From positions 1-64,000 of the forward strand of contig NZ_JAIRDQ010000002.1 in NCBI RefSeq assembly GCF_021458635.1: 64,000 bases of DNA. Direction: 5' to 3'. This DNA comes from Bradyrhizobium monzae. Its GTDB lineage: Bacteria > Pseudomonadota > Alphaproteobacteria > Rhizobiales > Xanthobacteraceae. Below the pieces are notes generated by a model. It was not told the DNA's origin, searched no databases, and saw only the letters and a program-made list of their open reading frames with translations. Of the stretch, positions 19,377 to 28,178 are shown one piece after another. How positions within the stretch are numbered: position 1 is the first letter of the stretch; every line of letters begins with the position of its first letter. Both the position numbers and the translations under genes were made by a program.

Positions 19377-19447
19377 GGGAGGACGACCTTCCTGCTCATC
19401 AGCCTATCAGCCCGCGGGGACGACCCTGCCTTGAATGGAGGGTCGTC
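19377..19447 (+). promoter_or_regulatory. Guanidine-II (mini-ykkC) riboswitch controlling sugE
   Basis: Two hairpins with the diagnostic ACGR loop: gggagg-ACGA-ccttcc (19377-19392; loop 19383-19386) and gcgggg-ACGA-ccctgc (19414-19429; loop 19420-19423), each six base pairs including one G-U, joined by 21 nt. The Shine-Dalgarno ggagg is at 19437-19441. The segment gacgaccct (19419-19427) is perfectly complementary to agggtcgtc (19439-19447), giving a 9-bp alternative stem that buries the Shine-Dalgarno right up to the ATG. Known mini-ykkC RNAs bind guanidine at ACGR loops and switch on guanidinium exporters. Here ligand-stabilised hairpin 2 would free the ribosome site. Confidence 0.88.
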
Positions 19448-19762
19448 ATGGCCTGGAGCATCCTGTTCGTCGCCGGTCTTCTCGAGATCACCTGGGCGAT
19501 TGGCCTGAAATATACCGAGGGTTTTACCAGGCTGGTTCCGTCCATCATCACGCTCACGGCTATGGCCGGCAGCGTGATCCTGCTCGGACTCGCTCTCAAA
19601 ACGCTGCCCGTCGGAACCGCTTATGCAGTCTGGACCGGCATCGGCGCGGTCGGCACCGCGACGCTCGGCATCTACCTGTTCGGCGAGCCGGCCACCGCGC
19701 TCCGCCTCGCCAGCATCGGGCTGATCGTAGCCGGCATTGTCGGGCTGAAGCTCGTTACTTGA
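19448..19762 (+). CDS. sugE: SMR family guanidinium exporter Gdx (SugE)
   Basis: 104-residue four-helix small multidrug resistance protein. The essential helix-1 glutamate is at residue 13, in the Gdx-type motif [16 protein letters not shown]; the helix-2/3 signatures [25 protein letters not shown] are typical of the SugE/Gdx branch rather than EmrE. It works as a dual-topology dimer exchanging guanidinium for protons. ATG 19448 follows ggagg by 6 nt and sits directly after the riboswitch, which supports guanidinium as substrate. Its 3' end overlaps the convergent PiT gene by 8 bp. Confidence 0.93.
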   Translation: MAWSILFVAGLLEITWAIGLKYTEGFTRLVPSIITLTAMAGSVILLGLALKTLPVGTAYAVWTGIGAVGTATLGIYLFGEPATALRLASIGLIVAGIVGLKLVT

Positions 19763-20759
19763 AGATTTGCACCGCCCACCAGCTCAGTGCCGCCACGATG
19801 GCCGAGGCCGGGATCGTGATCACCCAGGCATAGACGATCGAACTCGCCACGTTCCAGCGCACGGCCGAAACGCGGCGGGCGGCACCGACGCCGACGATCG
19901 CGCCAGTGATGGTGTGGGTGGTCGAAACGGGAACGCCGAGGAAGGTGGCCATGAACAGGGTCGCCGCCCCGCCGGTCTCGGCGCAGAACCCCTGCATCGG
20001 CGTCAGCTTGGTGATGCGCAGGCCCATGGTGCGGACGATGCGCCAGCCGCCCATCAGCGTGCCCAGCGCCATGGCCGCCTGGCACGATAGCACCACCCAG
20101 AACGGCACGGTGAATTCGCCGCCGAGATGGCCCTGCGAATAGAGCAGCACGGCGATGATGCCCATCGTCTTCTGTGCGTCATTGCCGCCGTGCCCGAGCG
20201 AATAGAGCGAGGCGGAGGCGAATTGCAGGATGCGGAAGGCACGGTCGACCGCGAACGGTGTCGAGCGCACCGAAAGCCAGGACACGATCGCGACCAGCAT
20301 CATCGCCAGCAGGAAGCCGACCAGCGGCGACAGGACGATCGCCAGTACCGCCTTGGTCAGTCCGCTCCAGACCGCCGCCGATAGTCCGGCCTTGGCCATG
20401 CCGCCGCCGACCAGGCCGCCGATCAGCGCATGCGAGGACGAGGACGGAATGCCGAGCGCCCAGGTCACGAGATTCCAGACGATGGCACCGACAAGCGCAG
20501 CGAAGATCACCTGGGCGTCGACGATTGCGGGATCGATGATGCCGGTGCCGATGGTTTGGGCGACGTGCAGCCCGAACACCATGAAGGCAACGAAATTGAA
20601 GAACGCAGCCCATATCACCGCGAATTGCGGCCGCAGCACCCGGGTCGAGACGATGGTCGCGATCGAATTGGCAGCGTCGTGCAAGCCGTTCAGGAAATCG
20701 AACAGCAGCGCGACGGCGATCAATCCGACCAGGACGGGAAGACCCAACGCAGCATCCAC
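19755..20759 (-). CDS. PiT family inorganic phosphate transporter
   Basis: 334-residue inner-membrane phosphate:cation symporter. Both inverted-repeat signature motifs are present: [20 protein letters not shown] near the N-terminus and [14 protein letters not shown] in the second half, with [15 protein letters not shown] near the end. Eight to ten helices are expected. It lies 15 bp downstream of a DUF47 (PhoU-like) gene, a pairing repeatedly seen for low-affinity phosphate transport. The stop overlaps the 3' end of sugE. Confidence 0.93.
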   Translation of the reverse strand: MDAALGLPVLVGLIAVALLFDFLNGLHDAANSIATIVSTRVLRPQFAVIWAAFFNFVAFMVFGLHVAQTIGTGIIDPAIVDAQVIFAALVGAIVWNLVTWALGIPSSSSHALIGGLVGGGMAKAGLSAAVWSGLTKAVLAIVLSPLVGFLLAMMLVAIVSWLSVRSTPFAVDRAFRILQFASASLYSLGHGGNDAQKTMGIIAVLLYSQGHLGGEFTVPFWVVLSCQAAMALGTLMGGWRIVRTMGLRITKLTPMQGFCAETGGAATLFMATFLGVPVSTTHTITGAIVGVGAARRVSAVRWNVASSIVYAWVITIPASAIVAALSWWAVQIFK

Positions 20760-20774
20760 GGCGCGTTCCCTGCC

Positions 20775-21419
20775 CTAAACCTGTTCAATAACGATGCTGT
20801 TGATCTCGTTCGCGACGTCGTCGAAGCGATCGGCCACCTTCTCGAGGTGGTCGTAGATCTCAACGCCGACGATGAAGTCCATCGCGCTGCCGTCGCGGTG
20901 CTTGAGGAACAGTTCCTTCAGCCCGATGTCATGGAGGTCATCGACGCGGCCTTCGAGCTTGGTCAGCTCTTCTGTGATCGCGGTCAGCATCGCGACATTG
21001 GGCCCGATCGACTGCATCAGCGGCAGCGCACGTCCGACCAGATTGGCGCATTCGATCAGGAGCGCACCGATCTCGCGCATTGGCGGCTCGAAGGTGCGGA
21101 CCTCGAACAGCATCACGGCTTTTGCGGTCTGTTGCATCTGGTCGATGGCATCGTCCATCGAGGTAATGAGATTCTTGATGTCGCCGCGGTCGAACGGCGT
21201 GATGAAGGTGCGCCGCACCGCGGTCAGCACCTCACGGGTGATGTTGTCGGCATCGTTCTCGAACTGGTTGACGCGCTGGCAATAGACCGGCGTCTCCTCG
21301 CCGCCATTGAGCACGCCCTGAAGCGCGATCGCGCCCTGGATCACGGTCTGGGCGTGGCGGTCGAACAGGTCGAAGAACCGTTCTTCCTTGGGCAGGAAAG
21401 CGCGAAACCATCGCATCAT
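20775..21419 (-). CDS. DUF47 / PhoU-like phosphate transport accessory protein
   Basis: 214-residue cytosolic helical-bundle protein starting MMRWFRAFLPKEERFFDLFDRHA, with PhoU-like E/DxxxD repeats (QFENDADNITREVLTAVRRTFITPFDRGDI and KLEGRVDDLHDIGLKELF), known for metal binding in PhoU relatives. The family (Pit accessory proteins) is thought to regulate the adjacent PiT transporter. It is first in a two-gene operon with PiT. The 156 bp upstream to the livM stop probably holds its promoter. Confidence 0.9.
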   Translation of the reverse strand: MMRWFRAFLPKEERFFDLFDRHAQTVIQGAIALQGVLNGGEETPVYCQRVNQFENDADNITREVLTAVRRTFITPFDRGDIKNLITSMDDAIDQMQQTAKAVMLFEVRTFEPPMREIGALLIECANLVGRALPLMQSIGPNVAMLTAITEELTKLEGRVDDLHDIGLKELFLKHRDGSAMDFIVGVEIYDHLEKVADRFDDVANEINSIVIEQV

Positions 21420-21575
21420 GGGGAGAGTCTACCGGTTGGACATGGCCCGGCCCGAGCGGACCGTCACAAAACCGTCATAGACCATTTTCGCTCCGCGCGC
21501 GTGTTATCTCGCGCCCGCGGAGCCCGATCATCCACCGCTTTCGCACACCAATAGAATTGGTGCGATATCAATGAT

Positions 21576-22544
21576 TTAGAGCGATCTCCGGAAGTAATGG
21601 GCAACTTCACCAACGACGCCACGGCGGAAGGTGAGCACGCAGATTACGAAGATCGAGCCCTGGATCACCGTCACCCACTGGCCGAAGCCGGCCAGATATT
21701 GCTGCATGGCGATGATCGCGAAAGCGCCGACCACGGGACCAAAAATAGTGCCGAGACCGCCAACCAGCGTCATGAGCACGACTTCGCCCGACATCGTCCA
21801 GTGCACGTCGGTGAGCGAGGCGTTCTGCGCCACGAACACTTTCAGCGCACCGGCAAAGCCTGCCAGCGTCCCCGACAGGACAAACGCCAGAAACTTGTAC
21901 TGGTCGGTCCGGTAACCGAGCGAGATGGCGCGCGGTTCGTTCTCACGGATCGACTTCAGCACCTCACCGAACGGCGAGTTGATAATGCGATAGATCAGCA
22001 GGAAGCCCGCGAGGAAGCCGACCAGCACCACATAATAGAGCACGGTCGGCTTCGACAGATCGAGCACGCCGAACATATGCCCCTGCGGAATGCCCTGGAT
22101 GCCGTCCTCACCATGGGTGAACGGCGCCTGGAGGTAGATAAAGTACAGCAGCTGCGACAGCGCCAGCGTGATCATCGAGAAATAGATGCCCTGGCGACGG
22201 ATCGAGATGAAGCCTGTGATGAGCGACAGCCCGAATGCAGCGACAATTCCGACGAGGATACCGAGCTCAGGCGGCAGCGCCCACACCTTCAGCGCGTGAG
22301 CGCTGCAGTAGCCGGCGGTGCCCATGAACATCGCATGGCCAAACGACAACAGGCCGCCATAGCCGATCAGAAGATTGAAGGCGCAGGCGAGCAGTGCGAA
22401 GCACAGCGCCTGCATCACGAAGAACGGATAGATTCCGCTGAACGGCACCGCGACCAGCAGCAGCGCCATCACCACGAAGACGATCATTTCGTCGCGCATC
22501 GCGCGCGGGGTTACCGGCAGCGTGTCGTCCGTCAAGGCCGTCAT
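21576..22544 (-). CDS. livM: Branched-chain amino-acid ABC transporter permease LivM
   Basis: 322-residue inner-membrane permease with about ten helices. LivM signatures include LLIGYGGLLSFGHAMFMGTAGYC (shown as the GGLLSFGHA landmark), the cytoplasmic EAA-like loop SIRENEPRAISLGYRTDQYKFLAFVLSG and SGEVVLMTLVGGLGTIFGPVVGA. Last gene of a livG-livF-binding protein-livH-livM operon; only 1 bp separates it from livH, so translation is probably coupled. Confidence 0.93.
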   Translation of the reverse strand: MTALTDDTLPVTPRAMRDEMIVFVVMALLLVAVPFSGIYPFFVMQALCFALLACAFNLLIGYGGLLSFGHAMFMGTAGYCSAHALKVWALPPELGILVGIVAAFGLSLITGFISIRRQGIYFSMITLALSQLLYFIYLQAPFTHGEDGIQGIPQGHMFGVLDLSKPTVLYYVVLVGFLAGFLLIYRIINSPFGEVLKSIRENEPRAISLGYRTDQYKFLAFVLSGTLAGFAGALKVFVAQNASLTDVHWTMSGEVVLMTLVGGLGTIFGPVVGAFAIIAMQQYLAGFGQWVTVIQGSIFVICVLTFRRGVVGEVAHYFRRSL

Positions 22545-22545
22545 A

Positions 22546-23409
22546 TCAGGCCGCCCTTCCCGTCAATCCCGTTGGCTTCACCAAGAGCACCAGCACCATC
22601 AGCACGAACACGACGGTGTTGGAGGCCTCGGGGTAGAAATATTTGGTCAGGCCCTCGATCACACCGAGCGCAAAGCCGGTGATGATGGAGCCCATGATCG
22701 ATCCCATGCCGCCGATCACCACCACCGCGAACACCACGATGATGAGGTCCGCGCCCATCAGCGGCCGGACTTGGTTGATCGGCGCCGAGAGCACGCCGGC
22801 GAGCGCGGCCAAACCGACGCCCAACCCGTAAGTGAGCGTGATCATGCGCGGCACGTTGATGCCGAAGGCACGCACCAGCGTCGGATTTTCCGTGGCGGCG
22901 CGCAAATAAGCGCCGAGCCGGGTCTTCTCGATCAGGAACCAGGTCGCAAGACACACCACCAGCGAGAAGATGACGACCCAGCCGCGGTAGATCGGCAGGA
23001 ACATGAAGCCGAGATTCATGCCGCCCTTGAGCTGGTCTGGAATCGCGTAAGGCAGTCCGGACGAGCCGAAAAAATTCTGGAACACGCCCTGCACGATCAG
23101 CGCGATACCGAAGGTCAGCAGCAGACCGTAGAGATGGTCGAGCCCGGTCAGGAACTTCAGCATGGTCCGTTCCAGGATCATGCCGAAGATGCCGACGATG
23201 ATCGGCGCAAACAGTAGCGCCCACCAGTAACTAATGCCGCCGAGGTTCAGCAGGAAATAGGCGACGAAGGCGCCCATCATGTAGAGCGCGCCATGGGCGA
23301 AATTGATGATGTTGAGCATGCCGAAGATGACGGCGAGCCCGAGACTGAGCAGCGCGTAGAACGAGCCGTTGATCAGTCCCACCAGTAGCTGTGCGTAGAG
23401 AGCCTGCAT
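22546..23409 (-). CDS. livH: Branched-chain amino-acid ABC transporter permease LivH
   Basis: 287-residue permease. LivH landmarks are LLVGLINGSFYALLSLGLAVIFGMLNIINFAHG at the N-terminus (key part NIINFAHG), the loop RAATENPTLVRAFGINVPRM and GGMGSIMGSIITGFALG. ATG 23409 was chosen over an in-frame TTG at 23442, because the family begins directly before the first helix (MQALYAQLLVGL). Located between the binding-protein gene and livM. Confidence 0.92.
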   Translation of the reverse strand: MQALYAQLLVGLINGSFYALLSLGLAVIFGMLNIINFAHGALYMMGAFVAYFLLNLGGISYWWALLFAPIIVGIFGMILERTMLKFLTGLDHLYGLLLTFGIALIVQGVFQNFFGSSGLPYAIPDQLKGGMNLGFMFLPIYRGWVVIFSLVVCLATWFLIEKTRLGAYLRAATENPTLVRAFGINVPRMITLTYGLGVGLAALAGVLSAPINQVRPLMGADLIIVVFAVVVIGGMGSIMGSIITGFALGVIEGLTKYFYPEASNTVVFVLMVLVLLVKPTGLTGRAA

Positions 23410-23481
23410 CGATCCAGCACCCAGTCCCTTCGGCGTTCCCAAAGTCGCGCCCGCCGGCTCGCCGCCGGCGGGCTATTGGTC

Positions 23482-24702
23482 TTACTTCTTAAGCAGCGCG
23501 CACTTGCTCTCGGAGAGCGGCGTGAAGGCCTGATCGCCCGACACCGTGCCGACGAGCTTGTAGAAGTCCCACGGCCCCTTGGACTCGGAGGGCTTCTTCA
23601 CCTCGAACAGATAGGCGTTGTGGATGGTGCGGCCGTTTGGCTGGATTTCGCCCTTGCCAAACAGTTCGTCTTCCGTCGGCATCGACTTCATCTTGTCGAC
23701 GACCTTGACACCGTCATGCGGATTGCCGCCGAGCGCGTCCAGGGCCTTGAGATAGTGGCGCACGCCTGCATAGACGCCCGCCTGCACCATGGTCGGCATC
23801 GCGCCGTTCTTCATCTTCTCCGAGAACCGCTTGGAGAAAGCCCGGGTCTGGTCGTTCATGTCCCAGTAGAAGGTCTCGGTGAAGTTCAGGCCCTGTGCGG
23901 TTTCCAGGCCGATCGCCTTGACGTCGGTGAGGAACAAGAGCAGCGCCGCGAGCTTCTGGCCGCCCTTGACGATGCCGAACTCGGCGGCCTGCTTGATCGT
24001 GTTGGTGGTATCGCCGCCGGCATTGGCAAGGCCGATGATCTTGGCCTTGGAGGCCTGCGCCTGGAGCAGGAAGGACGAGAAGTCCGGCGTGTTGAGCGGA
24101 TGCTTGACACCGCCAACGACCTTGCCGCCGTTGGCGGTGATGACGGCCGTGGTGTCGCGCTCGAGCGCCGCACCGAAGGCGTAGTCCGCGGTCAGGAAGA
24201 ACCAGGTGTCTCCACCGGCCTTCACCAGAGCCTGGCCTGTGGTGTGGGCCAGCATGTAGGTGTCGTAGGTCCAGTGCACGGTGTTGGGCGAGCACTGAGC
24301 ATTTGTGAGGTCGGAGGTCGCCGCACCCGAATTGATGTAGACGCCGTTCTTTTCCTTCACGACGTTGTTGACCGCGAGCGCCACGCCGGAATTCGGCACG
24401 TCGACGATGATGTCGACCTTGTCGACATCGAACCACTGCCGCGCGATCGCCGTGCCGATATCCGGCTTGTTCTGGTGATCGCCCGAGATGATGTCGATCT
24501 TCCAGCCCTTCGCGGCAAGGCCGGAATCTTCCACCGCCATCTGGGCGGCGAGCGTCGAGCCGGGCCCGCCGAGGTCGGCATAGAGACCGGACTGATCGGA
24601 CAGCGCACCGATCTTGACCGTCTTGTCCTGCGCGAAAGCCGCGCCAGCGGTGGTAACGGCCAACGCCGTGCCGAGCAACAACGATGCAATCGACTTTTTC
24701 AT
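23482..24702 (-). CDS. Branched-chain amino-acid-type ABC substrate-binding protein of the liv operon
   Basis: 406-residue periplasmic receptor with a signal peptide (MKKSIASLLLGTALAVTTAGAAFAQ) and LivK-like core (KTVKIGALSDQSGLYADLGG, ISGDHQNKPDIG, VPNSGVALAVNNVV). A very similar paralogue is encoded alone at 9178-10404, with shared blocks such as YLFEVKKP-ESKGPWD. Situated between livF and livH on the same strand, so this is the cognate receptor of the transporter. Actual ligand may be a branched-chain amino acid, another amino acid or an amide. Confidence 0.93.
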   Translation of the reverse strand: MKKSIASLLLGTALAVTTAGAAFAQDKTVKIGALSDQSGLYADLGGPGSTLAAQMAVEDSGLAAKGWKIDIISGDHQNKPDIGTAIARQWFDVDKVDIIVDVPNSGVALAVNNVVKEKNGVYINSGAATSDLTNAQCSPNTVHWTYDTYMLAHTTGQALVKAGGDTWFFLTADYAFGAALERDTTAVITANGGKVVGGVKHPLNTPDFSSFLLQAQASKAKIIGLANAGGDTTNTIKQAAEFGIVKGGQKLAALLLFLTDVKAIGLETAQGLNFTETFYWDMNDQTRAFSKRFSEKMKNGAMPTMVQAGVYAGVRHYLKALDALGGNPHDGVKVVDKMKSMPTEDELFGKGEIQPNGRTIHNAYLFEVKKPSESKGPWDFYKLVGTVSGDQAFTPLSESKCALLKK

Positions 24703-24749
24703 GCTACTTCCCTCGTGAATCTTCTCGTGACCGTTCGCCCCTCGGCGTA

Positions 24750-25496
24750 CTAGACGCCGAGATAGGTGTGGAGCTTGTCCATGTTGGCGGCAAGCTCCGC
24801 ATTGGAAAATCCGTCAATGATCTTGCCGTGCTCGACGACGTAATAGCGGTCGGCGACGGTGGATGCGAACCGGAAGTTCTGCTCGACCAGAAGGATCGTG
24901 AAACCTTCCTTCTTCAGCCGCGCAATGGTGTGACCGATCTGCTGAATGATGACAGGCGCAAGACCTTCGGTCGGCTCGTCGAGCATCAGGAAGCTGGCGC
25001 CGGTGCGCAGGATGCGCGCGATCGCAAGCATCTGCTGCTCGCCGCCGGACAGCTTGGTGCCCTGGCTGTTGAGCCGCTCCTTCAGGTTCGGAAACAGATC
25101 GAAGATCTGTTCGAGCGGCAGCCCGCCTGGGCGCACCACCGGCGGCAGCAACAAATTCTCCCGCACATCGAGACTGGAGAAAATCCCCCGCTCCTCCGGG
25201 CAGAACGCGATGCCCATGCGCGCGATCTTGTCGGAGGTCGCGCGGATGATGTCCTGGTTGTTGAATTTGATCGATCCGGCACGCTTGCCGATGATGCCCA
25301 TGATCGACTTCAGCGTGGTCGTCTTGCCGGCGCCGTTGCGCCCGAGCAGCGTGACGACCTCGCCCGCGTTCACCTCGAAATTGATCCCGTGCAGGATGTG
25401 GGACTCGCCGTACCAGGCTTCGAGGTTGCGGACCTGGAGGATGTTGCCGCCGGTCGCGGCCTTCGCCGGAGCCTCGGCCATTGCAGTCTCAGGCAT
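24750..25496 (-). CDS. livF: Branched-chain amino-acid ABC transporter ATPase LivF
   Basis: 248-residue ATPase. Walker A GRNGAGKTTTLK, signature LSGGEQQMLAIAR, Walker B FLMLDEPTEGLAP and the LivF-type GIAFCPEERGIFSSLDVRENL loop are all present. ATG 25496 was preferred to an upstream in-frame start at 25565, which would reach deep into livG. The chosen start overlaps the livG stop by 8 bp, implying coupling. Confidence 0.93.
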   Translation of the reverse strand: MPETAMAEAPAKAATGGNILQVRNLEAWYGESHILHGINFEVNAGEVVTLLGRNGAGKTTTLKSIMGIIGKRAGSIKFNNQDIIRATSDKIARMGIAFCPEERGIFSSLDVRENLLLPPVVRPGGLPLEQIFDLFPNLKERLNSQGTKLSGGEQQMLAIARILRTGASFLMLDEPTEGLAPVIIQQIGHTIARLKKEGFTILLVEQNFRFASTVADRYYVVEHGKIIDGFSNAELAANMDKLHTYLGV

Positions 25497-26244
25497 GACC
25501 GGCTCCCAGATAGGCTTCCTTGACGCGTTCGTCCTTGGTGAGCTCGCTGTAGTGGCCCTGCGCAAGCACCTGCCCGCGCGTCAGCACCGTGATGATGTCG
25601 GAGAGATTGGCCACGACGCTCAAGTTATGCTCGACCATCAGGATGGTGTATTTCGCCGAGATGCGCTTGATCAGCGCCGCGATCTTGTCGATGTCCTCGT
25701 GGCCCATGCCGGCCATCGGCTCGTCCAGCAGCATCATCTCCGGATCGAGCGCGAGCGTGGTTGCGATCTCGAGCGCGCGCTTGCGCCCATAGGCCATCTC
25801 GACCGCCGGCGTGTTGGCGAACTCGCTGAGACCAACATCGTTCAACAATTCACGCGCGCGGTCGTTGAACTGATTCAGCACCGACTTGGAACGCCAGAAA
25901 TCAAAGGAGCTGCCGTGCTGGCGCTGGAGCGCGACACGGACATTCTCCAGCGCGGTCATATGCGGAAATACCGCCGATATCTGGAACGAACGGACCAGCC
26001 CCAGGCGCGCCACGTCGGCCGGCGCCATCGAGGTGATGTCTTGTCCCTTGTACAGGATTTTTCCCGCAGACGGCTTGAGGAACTTGGTCAGAAGATTGAA
26101 GCACGTCGTCTTGCCGGCCCCGTTCGGGCCGATCAGCGCGTGAATACTCCCACGGCGGACCTTGAGCGCAACGTCGCGGACGGCGAAGAAGCCCGCGAAC
26201 TCCTTGGTCAAGCCTTCCGTTTCGAGAATGAACTCATCGGCCAA
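25489..26244 (-). CDS. livG: Branched-chain amino-acid ABC transporter ATPase LivG
   Basis: 251-residue ATPase and first gene of the liv operon. Walker A GPNGAGKTTCFN, the LivG-type signature AYGRKRALEIATTLA in place of LSGGQ, and Walker B MMLLDEPMAGM are visible, as is the long LivG insertion TSMAPADVARLGLVRSFQ. The promoter should lie in the 340 bp upstream of 26244, which it shares divergently with the PAS-like gene. Confidence 0.93.
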   Translation of the reverse strand: MADEFILETEGLTKEFAGFFAVRDVALKVRRGSIHALIGPNGAGKTTCFNLLTKFLKPSAGKILYKGQDITSMAPADVARLGLVRSFQISAVFPHMTALENVRVALQRQHGSSFDFWRSKSVLNQFNDRARELLNDVGLSEFANTPAVEMAYGRKRALEIATTLALDPEMMLLDEPMAGMGHEDIDKIAALIKRISAKYTILMVEHNLSVVANLSDIITVLTRGQVLAQGHYSELTKDERVKEAYLGAGHA

Positions 26245-26583
26245 ACAGATTTCCCCCTGCCCGCACCATGCGCGTGGCTGTCCTTGTTACTTCGGCTTTC
26301 CGGAGACCTTGGAGCCTTCCCGGAACGCCGCCTCCGGGCGCGGAATATGCCGGAGGTGACGGGGGTTAGGCAAGGCGGAAAGCTGAGCAGATCAAGCCTC
26401 CGGCCGGGAGTCTTATGCTCCCTTAGTTGGAGGTTTTGTGATGTTGCGCCTGCCGGCCTTCCGGTTCGCAAGAAACCGGTCATAAAGCCGTCGTTAACGG
26501 TCTTTGGCCTCGCGCGCCAGCCTTCATCAAAAATTTTCCCGCCGCGGCGATCATGCGCAGGTTTCATCCGCCGGGATATTGTT
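26245..26583. other. Divergent regulatory gap between livG and PAS-like gene, with a possible 14-codon leader ORF
   Basis: No conventional gene. On the plus strand a textbook Shine-Dalgarno (ggagg, 26429-26433) stands 7 nt before ATG 26441, opening a 14-codon frame that stops at 26485 (MLRLPAFRFARNRS). Its end overlaps a hairpin, ccggtt (26461-26466) with aaccgg (26474-26479). This could be a leader peptide for the downstream gene or chance. The rest presumably carries both promoters; I see no clear consensus. Confidence 0.35.
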
Positions 26584-27234
26584 TTGGATTTCACGAGCGC
26601 CGCTCCCTCCATCGTCAAGTCGATCAAGCAGCGTGACCTGCTCAACACGTGGCTGCGACTTTATGCGCGCCAACAGACTGCGCCGGCGATCTGGGATTAT
26701 CAGCCCGCCCGACTCGAGGAAGAGCTGTCCGATCTCATCTACTACACGGTGGATAATTCGACGCCGACGCCGCGCCTGACCATTCAGAGCGAGGGCACAA
26801 GAATCTCCCGCGCCTATGGCCATACCGGCAAGGGAATCCTGCTGGAGGATTATGTCGGACCGCGGCTCGCGCCCTTCGTGATGCCGGTCTATCAGGAATG
26901 CGTCGCGCGTAGACTTCCGGTCTACAGCGTTGCCGACGTCGACGACATCTACGGCCGCATTGTCGCCTACGAACGGCTGCTGCTGCCTTTCCTGACCGAC
27001 GACAAGGTCAGCCACGTCATCGCCTCACTCAAGACCTTCTGTGAGGACGGGGGCTTCGAGATAAAGAATCTGCTGCGCGGAAATGACGCGCTGCCGCGGC
27101 CAAAACTGTGCACGGTGATCGACCGCGACCTGTTTCATCGCGCGCCCGGACGCATCGCGGCCGCTGACGTCGTCGGATTCGCCGATCAGACCGGCGGTCC
27201 GAGCGTCACCGCCGAGATCATCGAGCTGAATTAG
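26584..27234 (+). CDS. PAS-domain-like hypothetical protein
   Basis: 216 residues from a TTG at 26584 (MDFTSAAPSIVKSIKQRDLL); no ATG/GTG is available nearby and earlier in-frame sequence is antisense to livG/livF. Landmarks are LLNTWLRLYARQQ, RISRAYGHTGKGILLEDYVGP, a PVYSVADVDDIYGRIVAYERLLLPF block and HVIASLKTF. Many rhizobial proteins share these, and they are assigned a PAS-like sensor fold without an attached output domain. The C-terminal 35 residues (AADVVGFADQTGG) diverge. Function unknown. Stop overlaps the convergent ArsC-family gene by 4 bp. Confidence 0.75.
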   Translation: MDFTSAAPSIVKSIKQRDLLNTWLRLYARQQTAPAIWDYQPARLEEELSDLIYYTVDNSTPTPRLTIQSEGTRISRAYGHTGKGILLEDYVGPRLAPFVMPVYQECVARRLPVYSVADVDDIYGRIVAYERLLLPFLTDDKVSHVIASLKTFCEDGGFEIKNLLRGNDALPRPKLCTVIDRDLFHRAPGRIAAADVVGFADQTGGPSVTAEIIELN

Positions 27235-27596
27235 CTTTTGCGCGATTTGGCGCCGACTTCCTTGTCGTAGATGTCCGGCTTGAAGCCGACCAGGAGCTTG
27301 CCGCCAATTTCCAGCACCGGACGCTTGATCATCGATGGTTGCGCTAGCATCAGCGCCAGCGCCTTCTTCTCGGTCAAGCCTTCCTTGTCGGCATCCGGCA
27401 GCTTCTTGAAGGTGGTGCCGGCGCGATTGAGCAGCGTCTCCCAGCCGAGCTTGTCGCTCCATTGCTTGAGCTTGTCCTTCTCGACGCCGGCGGTCTTGTA
27501 GTCGTGGAACTCGTAGGTGACGCCATGGGTGTCAAGCCAGGCGCGCGCCTTCTTCATGGTGTCGCAGTTCTTGATGCCGTAGATGATGTTGGGCAA
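27231..27596 (-). CDS. ArsC/Spx family (YffB-like) reductase-fold protein
   Basis: 121-residue thioredoxin-fold protein beginning IIYGIKNCDTMKKARAWL; the single Cys of the GIKNCDT motif is the YffB hallmark. The C-terminal KRPVLEIGGKLLVGF matches the ArsC/Spx RRPI-type segment. Length fits the family (110-120). YffB proteins are glutathione-linked thiol reductases of unclear substrate; arsenate reduction is not assured. Convergent with the PAS-like gene, overlapping at the stops. Confidence 0.9.
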   Translation of the reverse strand: MPNIIYGIKNCDTMKKARAWLDTHGVTYEFHDYKTAGVEKDKLKQWSDKLGWETLLNRAGTTFKKLPDADKEGLTEKKALALMLAQPSMIKRPVLEIGGKLLVGFKPDIYDKEVGAKSRKS

Positions 27597-27703
27597 GACG
27601 GTCCTCGCGCATGCGTCGTGACGTGCCGTGGCGTTGTACGAAACTCCGCATCGCGCGACAATATTGCCAACGACGCTTTTGACCTCTCCCGAACGGACAC
27701 ACC

Positions 27704-28075
27704 ATGCACGTCAACCACGATCCCGCCGCATCCGCCTCGCCGACCATCGACTTCAATACGTTCCTCGCGGTCGATATTCGCGTCGGCACCATCGTCGATG
27801 CAAAGCCGTTTCCCGAGGCGCGCAAGCCGGCCTGGCGGCTGTGGATCGACTTCGGCCCGGCGATCGGCGTGCGCAAAAGCTCGGCGCAGATCACCGAGAA
27901 TCATCCGCTCGAGACGTTGGTCGGCCAGCAAGTCGCGGCCGTCGTCAATTTCCCGCCGCGCCAGATCGGACCTGTCGTCTCGGAGGTGCTGACGCTCGGC
28001 TTTCCCGATGCGGACGGCAAGGTCGTGCTGATGCAGCCGAGCAAGCCGGTGCCGAACGGCGGGCGGCTGTTCTAG
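27704..28075 (+). CDS. csaA: CsaA-like tRNA-binding-domain protein
   Basis: 123-residue protein built almost entirely of a dimeric OB-fold tRNA-binding domain. Landmarks are FLAVDIRVGTIVDAKPFPEARKPAW, the RKSSAQITE block, VAAVVNFPPRQIGPVVSEVLTLGF and a terminal PSKPVPNGGRLF. CsaA proteins have chaperone-like and tRNA-binding activity. The first 15 residues are a nonconserved extension. Monocistronic as far as visible. Confidence 0.9.
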   Translation: MHVNHDPAASASPTIDFNTFLAVDIRVGTIVDAKPFPEARKPAWRLWIDFGPAIGVRKSSAQITENHPLETLVGQQVAAVVNFPPRQIGPVVSEVLTLGFPDADGKVVLMQPSKPVPNGGRLF

Positions 28076-28178
28076 CGGCGCGCGGTCGCCTGCACCGACG
28101 GAACGATCATCGCCCCATCCTCCTGTTTCCTCGGTCAAGCCGTCGGGACTTGACCAAAATCCTCTTCGCCAATAAAAA

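Noticed and set aside
24946..26583. Long plus-strand open frame leading into the PAS-like gene
   Set aside because: It is antisense to livF and livG, which carry full ABC motifs. Only the part from 26584 has family-like sequence, so the upstream frame is a high-GC shadow.
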